Source of the DNA: Incurvaria masculella
Lineage: Eukaryota > Arthropoda > Insecta > Lepidoptera > Incurvariidae
Direction of reading: 5' to 3'
Length of the DNA stretch: 64,000 bases
Assembly (NCBI GenBank): GCA_946894095.1
Contig: OX335652.1
Location: 9,447,001 to 9,511,000 of the forward strand
In this document: positions 54,840 through 64,000 of the stretch, one piece after another
Layout of the letters: the number at the start of each line of letters is the position of its first letter
Numbering within the stretch: the stretch's first letter is position 1
Notes under the pieces: generated by a model
What the model was told of the DNA's origin: nothing
Seen by the model: only the letters and a program-made list of their open reading frames with translations
The model's database searches: none
Position numbers and translations under genes: made by a program

Positions 54840-55425
54840 CCTGCAAAACCCAAAAATTGTCAGGGCCGCTCGTCGCCCGAGTTGCTCTGCGTGGATATGC
54901 AAGGGTTGTTGTGGTGGGGCTACTTCATCGAGATATACTATTCCATTTGGCCTAGTCGAATCCTCCCCGAAAGCACTTCCTGGGGGTTCTGGAGGCGAAC
55001 TTTCTGTCCAAGTGTTCGCCAGATACGTGTATTTTCGTATCTGGGTAAAACTCAGACGTGAAGAACTAATGCCCCTGGTGGTTTGGTTTCTAACGAGCGA
55101 TCCTTCTACCGCTTGCAGCTGCTAGAGTAACTGCGTCGCCATTGCGGTGGGTCATCTTCTTGCTATAGCTTGGAGATTCCGTTCTTGAAAGGTTGTGGTT
55201 TTGCGGTATCTTGCTCAATGTCGCCGAGCCACTATCCTGGTATCACTATTTCTCGTCCACCCTGGCTGGTGATACTCTGCTGTACGTCCACAGCTTCGGC
55301 AACGTCGTGTTTAAAGAGATCACCTTCCATCATCTCCGCTGATCGTAAATCCCATTCCTGGTCAAAAGGCGACGTTCCATGATGAATGAAGTTCTAATAA
55401 GCAGCAAAGGAGCAGCTGACCGGTT
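54840..55425. other. Unclassified GC-richer block
   Basis: About 585 bases with higher GC and an abrupt composition change at both sides. It contains GGGCCGCTCGTCGCCCGAG and GGGGGTTCTGGAGGCGAAC. Several short frames are open on both strands but none is recognisable. It could be a fragment of a retroelement ORF1 or UTR. No second copy lies in the window. Confidence 0.3.
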
Positions 55426-55874
55426 GATGGCTCTTCAACTAATTAATAAACAATGTTATCACGCACTAAATAGGCACATTTGAAACTGCACCGGACTGCC
55501 GAATTTTCTGAATATGTCACAAATACTCGTCAATATCATCTCTCATTACAAGTTTTGAAAGAGAAAACAATATTCTATTTAACATATTAAAATGTACCAT
55601 ATCCCTAGACTGTGGTTAGTAGATCTAAAGGGTATGCATCCTTACACGTGTTAAAGGCGTGTTTTCAAATGTTTGTTTATTCATGGAGGTTAAATTCTTC
55701 ACCTCTATGTGTTTATCCATCTACGGAGAAAATATTTCACTGCAGCGGTTGCTATGTATATGAAAACTTGAAATATTCTGCCGGTGTCACTATTTTTATT
55801 TCCATCATAATTCGTCGCACGATTCCGACTTCTCTCAATGTGCATATTTCAAGGGTTTCCTCCTTGTGCAGTGT

Positions 55875-55960
55875 GGAGTGCAGCGGTGCAGCGGTGCGGC
55901 CGTGCGGTGCGCGACGCGAATGCATCGCACAGGGACTCGGTAGCAGCGGAAGTGCAAAAA
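55875..55960 (+). repeat. GCGGTGC-rich patch
   Basis: GTGCAGCGGTGCAGCGG followed by TGCGGCCGTGCGGTGCGCGA is a short imperfect CpG-rich repeat in AT-rich DNA. No gene is supported around it in 55426-56760. Confidence 0.4.
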
Positions 55961-56764
55961 AATGCACGTATTTTTGCTGTGAAAACGAAACACAAAAGGG
56001 GACATAAAACAAAGGGTGTATCTATTTTTCATTCTACATTAGTTAATCCCACATGAAAGTATATATAAGATAATGCACAAATATATCTTCAGAGCAGAAT
56101 TCACTCTTAGGGCCGATTTATCAATCCTCAGATAGTACTTATCGGACTGATTGAAATTCATGTTTGTCAAAAGACGGATAGTCATTACCGAAGAATTATA
56201 TCTTCTATCACAATTATCTGACTATAATTTTACTAACAAAAATATGGACTCACTATATCGGATGGATAAGCAGAAGCGTAAATAAGACCGTCGAATAGTT
56301 ATCTGGCTGTTTATCTGACTATTGAGACGTATTTGAACGAACTGTGGAATAATAAGCCAGAACCAGCTCAATAGGTGTTTTTTCTCTTTCTCTTAATTTC
56401 TTTCAAATTCAAAACACTAAAGCATCAAAACTGCACATTATTAATGGATTGTGTCACATTACCTTAGATGATGCGTGTAAGGAAGAACGGGAGAGGCAAT
56501 CAAATCTCATTCGTATGGAGGCAGGGTAGCCACTTTGGAGTGAAAATTCTTAAATTGACTGTACACAGTGAATAAACAGTTCGCTTACGAATTTGCTCAC
56601 TACTTACTGAGCCTATATTACGAGTTACAAATCAGTTAACAAAAAATCACTAAGATCATCTATTCCGCAGGATTGAATAGAGCAGGTATTTGAGGGTTGC
56701 GCTAAATCAACCTTTGATGGATTTTTTCATTTTTATGTATTTTATATTAGTATTATTATATTCC

Positions 56765-56850
56765 TAATTCCTCCGGGAATGTGGTGTATTGGACTGATAT
56801 AATTACGGTAATTGTGTGGTATACACCATCCATGTCAGGTTGCATGAAAA
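56765..56850 (+). repeat. SINE 3' end fragment
   Basis: AATTCCTCCGGGAATGTGG, TGTATTGGACTGATATAATT, TGTGTGGTAT, CATCCATGTCAGGTTGCATG. 56851-57604 is unassigned. Confidence 0.72.
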
Positions 56851-57604
56851 ACAAATGAATTAATACAAATGTGTTGAAAATATTTATCTACATAAATATA
56901 TAACTAAGGAATCGATGATCGTTTTTGATAAGTAGTTTGTAACTAGTAATATAGGCTCTGATGGTTTCCAACGACCGACACTTCGAAAACGGAAGAACTT
57001 CACAGGGCTCTAGTTAGTTCGCTTACGAATTCTAAATTTACACAAACACGTGGGTACGCTGCCGCTATGTGAATGAGTCACTTCCTTTCTTCCTTACTCT
57101 TAGCGATGGCCTCTTCTCAAAATACTTAATCAATACTTATTATTACACTCAAATAACATAAACTACTAAGTAATTGGATGTACAACTAAGACAGCCACTT
57201 TCTAGAGTCAAGGTCCCGGCGACCGTTGGATTAAAAGGCGTTTACGCACCCCCTAGTGACCGCTACTTAGTCGACCCTTTGAACTGTTTAGTACCAATTT
57301 GGGTATACGAATTGCCCGTTATTTTAGGTCACACAAGTGGTCGATTCGAATAATAAAGTATCCTTATGCAAATGCCAGGAAGCTTGGCGTAATTGAAACA
57401 ATTTAAGGGTTTTATCACGCTCGCTTGACATTACCCTATCGTTTGGCATTATCAAAGGAATTTCCTTCAAGGAACTCGACAGTTAGGTTTTTTCACTTGT
57501 TCAAAAGCTTTAATCTTTTGCTTTGTTTTCTGCCTGCTGCAAATTGTGCAAGTCATTCAACGAGATTTCATAGAATAATCTATACTTCTATACTATACTT
57601 ATAC

Positions 57605-57750
57605 TAATGTAATAAAGCTGAAGAGTTTGTTTCTTTGTTTTTTTGTTTTTTTTTTTTTTGTTTGTTTGAACGCCCTAATCTCTGGAACTACCAGTCAGGT
57701 TTGAAAAAATATTTTTACATTCGATAGCCTAATTCTTAAGGAAGGCTTTA
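57605..57750 (+). repeat. TTTG-rich lepidopteran repeat fragment
   Basis: TAATAAAGCTGAAGAGTTTG, a run of TTTG/T units, then GAACGCCCTAATCTCTGGAA and CTACCAGTCAGGTTTGAAAA. This is the opening of a very common lepidopteran repeat, possibly Helitron-derived. Confidence 0.5.
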
Positions 57751-57935
57751 AGCTATTGAACATCACGTAACGACCCTTAGGAGCCGAACAAAAAGAAAAA
57801 TAGTCAGAGGGCGCGGAGCGAAAACGAAATAATAGCGCGGCGAGGGCCGTGACAGCGGCGGTGGCCAGCCGACTAGGACCGAGTATTGCCGAGTCGAGCT
57901 GAAGGTACCTACGCGCGAGCGCGCGATACGGCGAC

Positions 57936-58311
57936 CAGCGTTGCCGATAACCACTCCTCCAATTCCCCAAAAAGTTCTTAGGATTCCCGGAATTCCGTAA
58001 AAATCGGAATAGGAACCAAATTTTCATCGAAAATTTCGAATGACCAAAAAAAAAAAGGTCGTGCAGTCGACGGCCGTCCGAACAACTTTCGGGAGAAGAT
58101 GAAATCCAAAGTTGCCCCGATTGCTTTAATGTTCGATATATTTTTCGAATGAGCAAAGAAAAAAGGATAAATAAAGAGGCCAAAAAACTATATTCCCCAC
58201 GGATTGGCCAATTCCCCGCAAATTGCAAAGCGCTTGCATTCCCCACCATTTTTCCCGCAATACATCAAATTTCCCGTGATTCGGGGAATCGGGGAGCGAT
58301 CGGCAACGCTG
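57936..58311. mobile_element. hAT-like MITE
   Basis: It is 376 bp. The ends CAGCGTTGCCGAT / ATCGGCAACGCTG are perfect for 13 bases and the similarity continues (AATTCCCC / GGGGAAT). The flanking octamers ACGGCGAC and GCGTCGAA agree at five of eight positions, so an eroded 8-base duplication is possible. CAG ends and 8 bases would fit hAT. GC-rich DNA at 57780-57935 just outside may be a separate element. Confidence 0.6.
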
Positions 58312-58514
58312 GCGTCGAACGTCTCGCCGCAGTGCCCGCTCCTTCACACAAGTTTCTTCACACAATGTTGAACAAATCTGATTTCAACGATGCAATTTAT
58401 GTGTCACTATGAAGGGGGTGATATAGGGGATGACAATTTATATGGTTCATCCATTATTGATGCTACATAATTGTACATACGTATAGCTCGATTTATTTCC
58501 GCAATTTTAGGGCT

Positions 58515-58830
58515 ACTAACCATCACGCTAAATTACCAGAGAGATGACCAGTTGTATGAAATGCTTATAACATGAGAACCACTTACCCGATTTAGATGAG
58601 GATGTATCTCAGTCTAGCCGTATGGGTTACTTATCACGCTTATACATCACGCTAACTTACCAGAGGAGTGAGAAGAGAGGGTTACATACTTATAATTAAA
58701 CAATAAGTGGACTGCTCCTCCATGTGGAAATTGGCAGAGTACATCACTCTAAATCACGAGAGGGGTGACTGGTGCGATTAAAGGATCATAACTTACGAAC
58801 TACTCACTCGATTAATATGTGGATTGCATC
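58515..58830 (+). repeat. Degenerate tandem repeat, three units
   Basis: CATCACGCTAAATTACCAGA (58520), CATCACGCTAACTTACCAGA (58645) and CATCACTCTAAATCACGAGA (58743) each start a block of about 100-125 bases containing GAGNTGA and an ACTTAC/ACTCACTCGATT segment. Old and diverged. Confidence 0.6.
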
Positions 58831-58837
58831 TACGTAC

Positions 58838-59070
58838 AGGACCTATGGGCGCGGTCGGGGTTTGGATGGGTGGCCGTTTTCGATGTTAAGGCTGGTTGTG
58901 GTACGGATTCCACGTAAAAAATTTGCTCCCCTTTCTTACTAACTAGGTGGTAAGGTTAATCCCACCCGAGTTGTTACGTACCATCGCACTGAATGATAGA
59001 TGGTCGAAGCGGCAGTAAAAAATGTCCGTGTTTTTCGTCCATGGCAATGTGTAGTAGTGCCAGTGCAGGA
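58838..59070 (+). repeat. 5S-headed SINE copy
   Basis: GGGCGCGGTCGGGGTTTGGA, TGGGTGGCCGTTTTCGATG, GGCTGGTTGTGGTACGG, AACTAGGTGGTAAGGTTAAT, GATGGTCGAAGCGGCAGT. The GGGCGCGGT is identical to the 5S rRNA block. 59071-59184 and 59367-61330 contain nothing I can support. Confidence 0.78.
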
Positions 59071-59184
59071 TCGTCCCAGCCCGGCGACAAATGCTTTAAT
59101 TAATTGGCCCCAATGTTTTGCAATATATTCAAGTACATTCCTTTCATTGAATTTATAAATAGTAGTATTTGGATGTTTTCTTAT

Positions 59185-59366
59185 TCAATCATGCCACATC
59201 GGCTCAACGGATTTCGATCCAGTTTTTTTGGTAGATACATTGTTTAATCTTCTGTTAGTAAAGTAGTTCGACTAGCCTTTTGGGCCAGCCCTTTGGGTTA
59301 CAGCCCGACATCAGTCCAAAACGACATTGACCCGAGCGGAGCCGGGTACCTCAGCTACATAGTAAT
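59185..59366 (+). repeat. Helitron-like fragment
   Basis: CCACATCGGCTCAACGGATT, AAAACGACATTGACCCGAGC and GGAGCCGGGTACCTCAGCTA: the last part of the 16037 family in the opposite orientation. It ends AGCTA, with the terminal CTAG altered. Confidence 0.5.
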
Positions 59367-61334
59367 ATAATAATGTGAATGCAGAAATAGATGATTGAAA
59401 TACATCTTTAGGAACGTGATATGTTTATATATATACTCTCCGGGAAGCAAGGATATGGTAATTAAACAAAGACGGCGGATTAAACAAACATGCATATCAC
59501 ATTCCTTGGAATAAGCTACTTAGTACAGTAGTACTAAGTAAAATATTTACGATGAAATTTTATTTAGAAGTATCTTATTTATATTACAGTGAACATTTTT
59601 AAATCATAAATGGTCAAATGTTGAAGTCATTTGTTAGATCAAGTTTTTAAACCTGGTAGTTATATTTCCTCGTCACGTAACAAAATTATTTAAATATGTA
59701 TGCCTGATAGAGAATATTTACTCGTAAACGCTTTATTTAATATTTTTTTTGTGATTTTTCTTTGTTATTATCGCTGTATCTTTAAAGTGTTGTACTCGGC
59801 AGGATTTGATTTTAGATAAATGACATTTCTGAAAACGGTATAAATACAACACAATTAGTTATTCTACATTTTTGAACAGTGGATTAATGTGTGCGCCCCA
59901 CCTGGATTGAGTCACTATGCTAATCGCTCTTTTCTGCAGTTTGAAAACCTAAATGGCCGGTCTCGACATTCTCCAGAATTTGAGTAAATACTATAGATAT
60001 AGACGAAAAAAGTGGGCATGGGAACCCGAAATGATAATCGGTAAATCCGTGTTTAGTTGAAAAACTACAGATTAAAAAAAAACAAAAAATTTGGGCCCAT
60101 ATATACTTATTTAGGTATGGATGAATTAACTACTTAAATTTGAATTATTAAACGTATTTTGTGACTGGCAAATTTTGTTTGCTAATTCTTATATGCATGA
60201 AAATAGAGCATGCAACTTTTATATTTTTGACATAGGCCTAGCATATCACCTGATTTTTGACATATTCAAGCGTAGGTTACCTACATATGAATGAAAAAAA
60301 TGCAACAACAACAACAACTTTTTAAACTCAATATATTTTTGAACTTGCTTATATATCCTTAAAAAAACTAAAACATATTTCATTTTCCAGTTCCTAGTTA
60401 GAAGCTTTTTCTAAGGATATAAACAAATGCGATAACTCCTTTGTTCACGTGCAGATATGCCCATCCTCTACATGGGTGTTTCCGAGACTTTGAATACTCG
60501 CCGGAAAGGAAAACAACAATGACATAATATGGATATTCGGGATTATCCAACGGTTTGGAAAATTGCTTTTCTTCCACTCTAGTTTCTTTTGCCTCTGTAA
60601 AAGAACACAAAACATTAACATTTTGTCGCAACCGGATAACTTTTACTGTTTATGGCGTTGAAAATAATGATAAATAGTAAATGATCAAAAAAAATTATTT
60701 TTAGTACTTGACATGGATGGTAATATGAAATTTTGATTATCACCGGATATTCCCTGAAGTGTTTCAACATGGCTACATTGCACCCGACGTTCTTCGTAAA
60801 GTTCGGCACTTGTAATCTTGGAGCATTTATGAATGGATATATCCCTATAGATTAAGCAAATGGCGTTCCGTCATTCCTGCCTACCACTCATGCCATGAAA
60901 GTCTATACACATTTACGTATATATGAACATATGAGACATGTCACAATCAAATAACCTATGTGTTGATCGAAATTTTGCAATATGAGTTCCACATATTATG
61001 TATATATTTAGTGTTTCATAGAATTTCAAAAGACGAACGCGTATGAAATTACTGGAACCTCCATGCACCACTCATAGTTTTATTAAGCCATGCTTCTCTT
61101 AAGGAAGCATAAGCAGAATGAAAGCCACGTGAAATCGACATGAAATGATGGTGATTATTTAACAGAGGAGATGCGAAAATATTAAATTCGTTTATTTTTC
61201 GTGCTCAACGAATGCATTTATTGAGTACGGTTGAGCTGGAAACAACTGTAGAAACAATTATTAATATAAGTTTTAACACATTTTCTTTTAACACCAATTC
61301 AAGGAGAGGAAAGATATTTTTTAAGCAAACTGAT

Positions 61335-61500
61335 ATATTAACAACTACCGTTAAGATATTAACCCAATATACGACATTCCCGAAGGAATTATGTGCCATC
61401 CCGTGACCTTCCCTTTATGAGCACGGCTTCACTGAACTGGATGGAAAACACGGACTATGTTTCATTGCTATTTCAACTTCATTCATTACGGGAGTAGGGA
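61335..61500 (-). repeat. SINE copy, minus strand
   Basis: AACTACCGTTAAGATATTAA, CATTCCCGAAGGAATTATG, TGCCATCCCGTGACCTTCC, CTTCACTGAACTGGATGG, AAAACACGGACTATG, CATTGCTATTTCAACTTC. Confidence 0.75.
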
Positions 61501-61535
61501 CTGTAGGAGAATTCCAAATTATGGGTATATGTACA

Positions 61536-61604
61536 GCCGGTGGCGAAATTGATAGACGCAATACTCGCGAATGGTATGTTTTACTGGTTCGGGTCCCGCC
61601 TTGC
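61536..61604 (+). pseudogene. tRNA-Leu-like relic, bacterial/organellar type
   Basis: GGTGGCGAAATTGATAGACG then CA is the D-arm region of bacterial or organellar tRNA-Leu genes, as I recall them, and GGTTCGGGTCCCGCC at 61586-61600 is a T-arm with a good B box. The anticodon and variable arms between them are shortened and do not fold. It is not a functional tRNA. It may be a transferred organelle or symbiont gene, or an odd SINE head. Confidence 0.35.
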
Positions 61605-62164
61605 AGTATATTCGTAAAGCAGTTCTTTTTACTGGGCTCTTTCTTCAATTAATGTGTCCTTGCATCACGGTCGATTATACATCCGTACATATCACATTTC
61701 TCTCTTGTCTTAATAAATCAAAGATGACTATATTGTTTTCTATTATTTTTTGCAGAACACAATGAAGGCCTTCCTAGATTTTTATCATATTTTCTTTTTA
61801 TCAACAATAAATGAAAGGTAAATATGTCTGATAAAAATTTTACTCGTGAAAAGTGGGCAAAATGCAATGTTCTTCGAAATAATTGCCAATTTGTGATGTT
61901 CTCGCAGTGTAAGTACTTTCAAACAGTATTCGACGAAAATATACTCATCGTCCGGATTGTCAGCTTAAATATATTTATACGCGAATATTATATGCTTGGG
62001 AAACTTTTTTCTTTCTTTTCGTCGTCCTGTCGGTTTATTAATGATTTAAGAGAAATGTTGTTTTTTTTTTACTGCAGATGAAAACAAGAACCATGTAAGT
62101 ACGATTAACATGTCTGAGCCATCTGTTATAGCTGTCTGTTTATGGTATGACATGATGATATGGT

Positions 62165-62335
62165 GTTACATGGATGGCTAAAACTACCGTCATGATAATT
62201 AGCCCAACACACCACATTGCTGAAGGAATAAGATGCTGTGCCAGCCGGCAACAAAGAACTGGATAAAAAACACGGACTACTTTTCATTGCCGCGGGAAGG
62301 GCCCACAGTTTTACATGGATTCAGACCCATAGATT
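62165..62335 (-). repeat. SINE copy, minus strand, internally deleted
   Basis: TTACATGGATGGCTAAAACT, ACCGTCATGATAATTAGCCC, AACACACCACATTGCTGAAG, AAAAACACGGACTACTTTTC, ATTGCCGC, then a jump to GGGCCCACAGTTTTACATGG. 61605-62164 and 62336-63095 hold nothing else supported. Confidence 0.72.
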
Positions 62336-63099
62336 TACTGATCTTCAAAAAAAACTTCGACAACTTTTTAATACATATTTTTTTTAAATCGAAGGTGTAC
62401 GTAAAATTTAATCAAGCAGCAGGTCTACATCTGTTCTTTCTTATACGTCAAGTAGGCCCGATTTCTGCCAGCCTACATTTAATCTTTCTTTCAATGTTAT
62501 TAATTGGAAAGTTAGTCTTTAAGTTACCGTATAATGCTACAACCCATTGACGCTTCATAGTCAACATAAACTGCGATATAATTTACATCGTTAGGAATTT
62601 ATTTATCTTTTTTAATATTTGAATATTTAAATTGTTCAAATTAATATACTGGACCAAATGATTGAAAGCGTAAAGTCATAGATAAAAGAGGAATGGATAT
62701 ACTGCTCACGTCATACCAGTTCTGAATAGGGAAAATAAAAGTCCACAGGTGGCGTTGTTATTCACATTTCAGAACACAGTAAATATAAACCAATGAATAT
62801 CAATGATTTATGAATATACTTGATTCATGGTTTTAATCACGCCTGCCTAGACACAATTTTGAATCAAGCTTAGTTTAATGACGGTGTAACTTGTTCTGGT
62901 AGTGACGGGAGATGGCGCTGGTTAGAAATCTCATAGTACTAGCGAAAATAAGCAGTTTATTGGCGAGTTTTGTACGTAGTATGACGTCTATACCTTACTC
63001 TTTAATCTATAGTAAAACTGAAATGAAACTGTTCAGTGGATTTGAAAATTGTGCTCTGCTCAATAGATAGTTATTACTTTGGTTTATAATGCCAAGCTT

Positions 63100-63370
63100 T
63101 AAAACCCAGTGGCGCGACGCCTCAGCGTTCGATAATAGAGGTCTAGCAACCCTGGGTACGGGTTCTTGAAGGGGACCCGTTTTTGACCGATAAGGCTAGC
63201 CGTGATTCGGATTCCACGAAAACTGAAACGGATTCTACCGTACCTTACTTTCTAGGCGCCTGCCTGGGTTGGTACAATAACACTGAAAAGAAGATGGTCA
63301 ATGGAAGTTTTCCCTGTTATCCGTGTTATGTTAGCCGTGTTACATAGGAAAGGCCTTAACATTTGAACTA
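63100..63370 (+). repeat. 5S-headed SINE copy, diverged
   Basis: AAACCCAGTGGCGCGACGCC, TCAGCGTTCGATAATAGAGG, TCTAGCAACCCTGGG, GGCTAGCCGTGATTCGGATT, CCACGAAAACTGAAACGG, GGTTGGTACAATAACACTGA. Confidence 0.75.
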
Positions 63371-63514
63371 GTTCTCATCTAGTTTATTGGGCTATAAGGA
63401 ATCATGACAGCACCACAAGCTATCCATGTCCTAAAACATGCCTGTGAAATAACGAAGTCGAACGTTTGTAAATAAATATTTTTTTAAAACAAAGTGCAGA
63501 GTCCTTAGTTTTGT

Positions 63515-63900
63515 CAGCCTCGGTAGCCCATTGGCGTGAAGCCAATCTGTTAGATCATACAGGTTAAGCAACACAGGGCGCAGGTTCTGGTTTGGTGACC
63601 ACTAAGCATTCAGGCTGGCCGAGGATTGGATTTCACGTAAAACTGGAGGTCTCCTTTCCTTACTTAATTGGTAAGAAGTAAATTACTTATTAAGAAGGGT
63701 TTATCCCGCATCATGCATGGTAACAATACACTGAATGGAAAATGGTCGGAGCGCCAATGAAAATTGCCAGTATTTTCCATTCAGTTTGATGCAGCCGTGG
63801 CAAGGAAGGTTCTGACATGGGACCTAGTTTCTGTGTTGAATGTTTGGCAAATATTATAACACTGAGTGCACCCATCCATGTTCAGTTGCGTGAAGATACA
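63515..63900 (+). repeat. 5S-headed SINE, full length
   Basis: CAGCCTCGGTAGCCCATTGG, CAGGTTAAGCAACACAGGGC, GCAGGTTCTGGTTTGGTGAC, GGCTGGCCGAGGATTGGATT, TCACGTAAAACTGGAGG, ATCATGCATGGTAACAATAC, ATGGTCGGAGCGCCAATG, TTTTCCATTCAGTTTGATG, CATGGGACCTAGTTTC. GTTAAGCAAC is the A-box part of 5S rRNA. It is the second family copy in 800 bases on the same strand. Confidence 0.8.
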
Positions 63901-64000
63901 TATATAGTGTAGTATTTTATTTTAGCTCACTCACACTTAAAATAGGTAATTTAGTGTTTTATTTCAGCTAACTCATTCTGAATATAGGTTGTGTATTTAG

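Noticed and set aside
57695..58249. 184-residue minus frame with hydrophobic segments
   Set aside because: It crosses the hAT-like MITE boundary and a poly-A run; composition artefact.
63515..63620. Genuine 5S rRNA gene
   Set aside because: Only part of the 5S sequence is present, it is diverged and continues into the SINE body; a SINE head, not a gene.

Overview
The window looks like a gene-poor, repeat-dense stretch of an insect genome, most likely a moth or butterfly. It is AT-rich. Almost every recognisable coding sequence belongs to a transposable element. The same interspersed families recur through the whole window: a SINE-like family with a 5S rRNA-like head, a repeat beginning AGGGTTCCGTA and ending CTTGGCCGG, Helitron-like termini and several MITE families. 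These families are familiar from lepidopteran DNA. That assignment is from memory, not from a search. I found no convincing host gene, rRNA gene or functional tRNA gene, and nothing bacterial such as operons or CRISPR arrays.

Layout. 1-1.4 kb: repeat relics and a hairpin. 1.4-8.1 kb: a complete-ended, young, non-autonomous BEL/Pao LTR retrotransposon. It has 1978-bp LTRs, a 5-bp target duplication, a tRNA-Tyr primer site and an intact Gag-protease ORF, but no reverse transcriptase, RNase H or integrase. 8.1-16 kb: SINE copies and a 5'-truncated Jockey/CR1-type LINE nested in a SINE. 16-19.5 kb: a minus-strand LINE with an intact ORF1 and endonuclease, broken inside the reverse transcriptase. 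20-32 kb: Helitron-like ends, MITEs, SINEs, a decayed Tc1/mariner transposase and a CpG-rich segment.

32.2-46.3 kb is the centrepiece: a 14.1-kb CACTA-like (CMC/EnSpm) DNA transposon. Its ends are CACTG...CAGTG, flanked by TA. Large subterminal tandem arrays lie inside both ends (210-bp and 88-bp units on the left, 69-bp units on the right). Between them are two open genes on the plus strand. The first is a five-exon gene for a 543-residue SAM-domain protein. The second is an intronless 811-residue protein with two C2H2 fingers and a plausible DDE transposase core (D385, C405-x2-C408, D467-x2-H470, E633). The stop of the first gene and the ATG of the second are one nucleotide apart, which suggests a dicistronic or alternatively spliced unit. 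Many younger MITEs and SINEs have inserted into its last intron and 3' flank.

46-64 kb: LINE 3' remnants including an RTE-type C-terminus, a TTAA-flanked palindromic MITE, a hAT-like MITE, more SINE copies, two local duplications and a tRNA-like relic. Nested insertions give a relative chronology, with MITE into SINE, LINE into SINE and MITE into other repeats. They also supply internally checkable target-site duplications.
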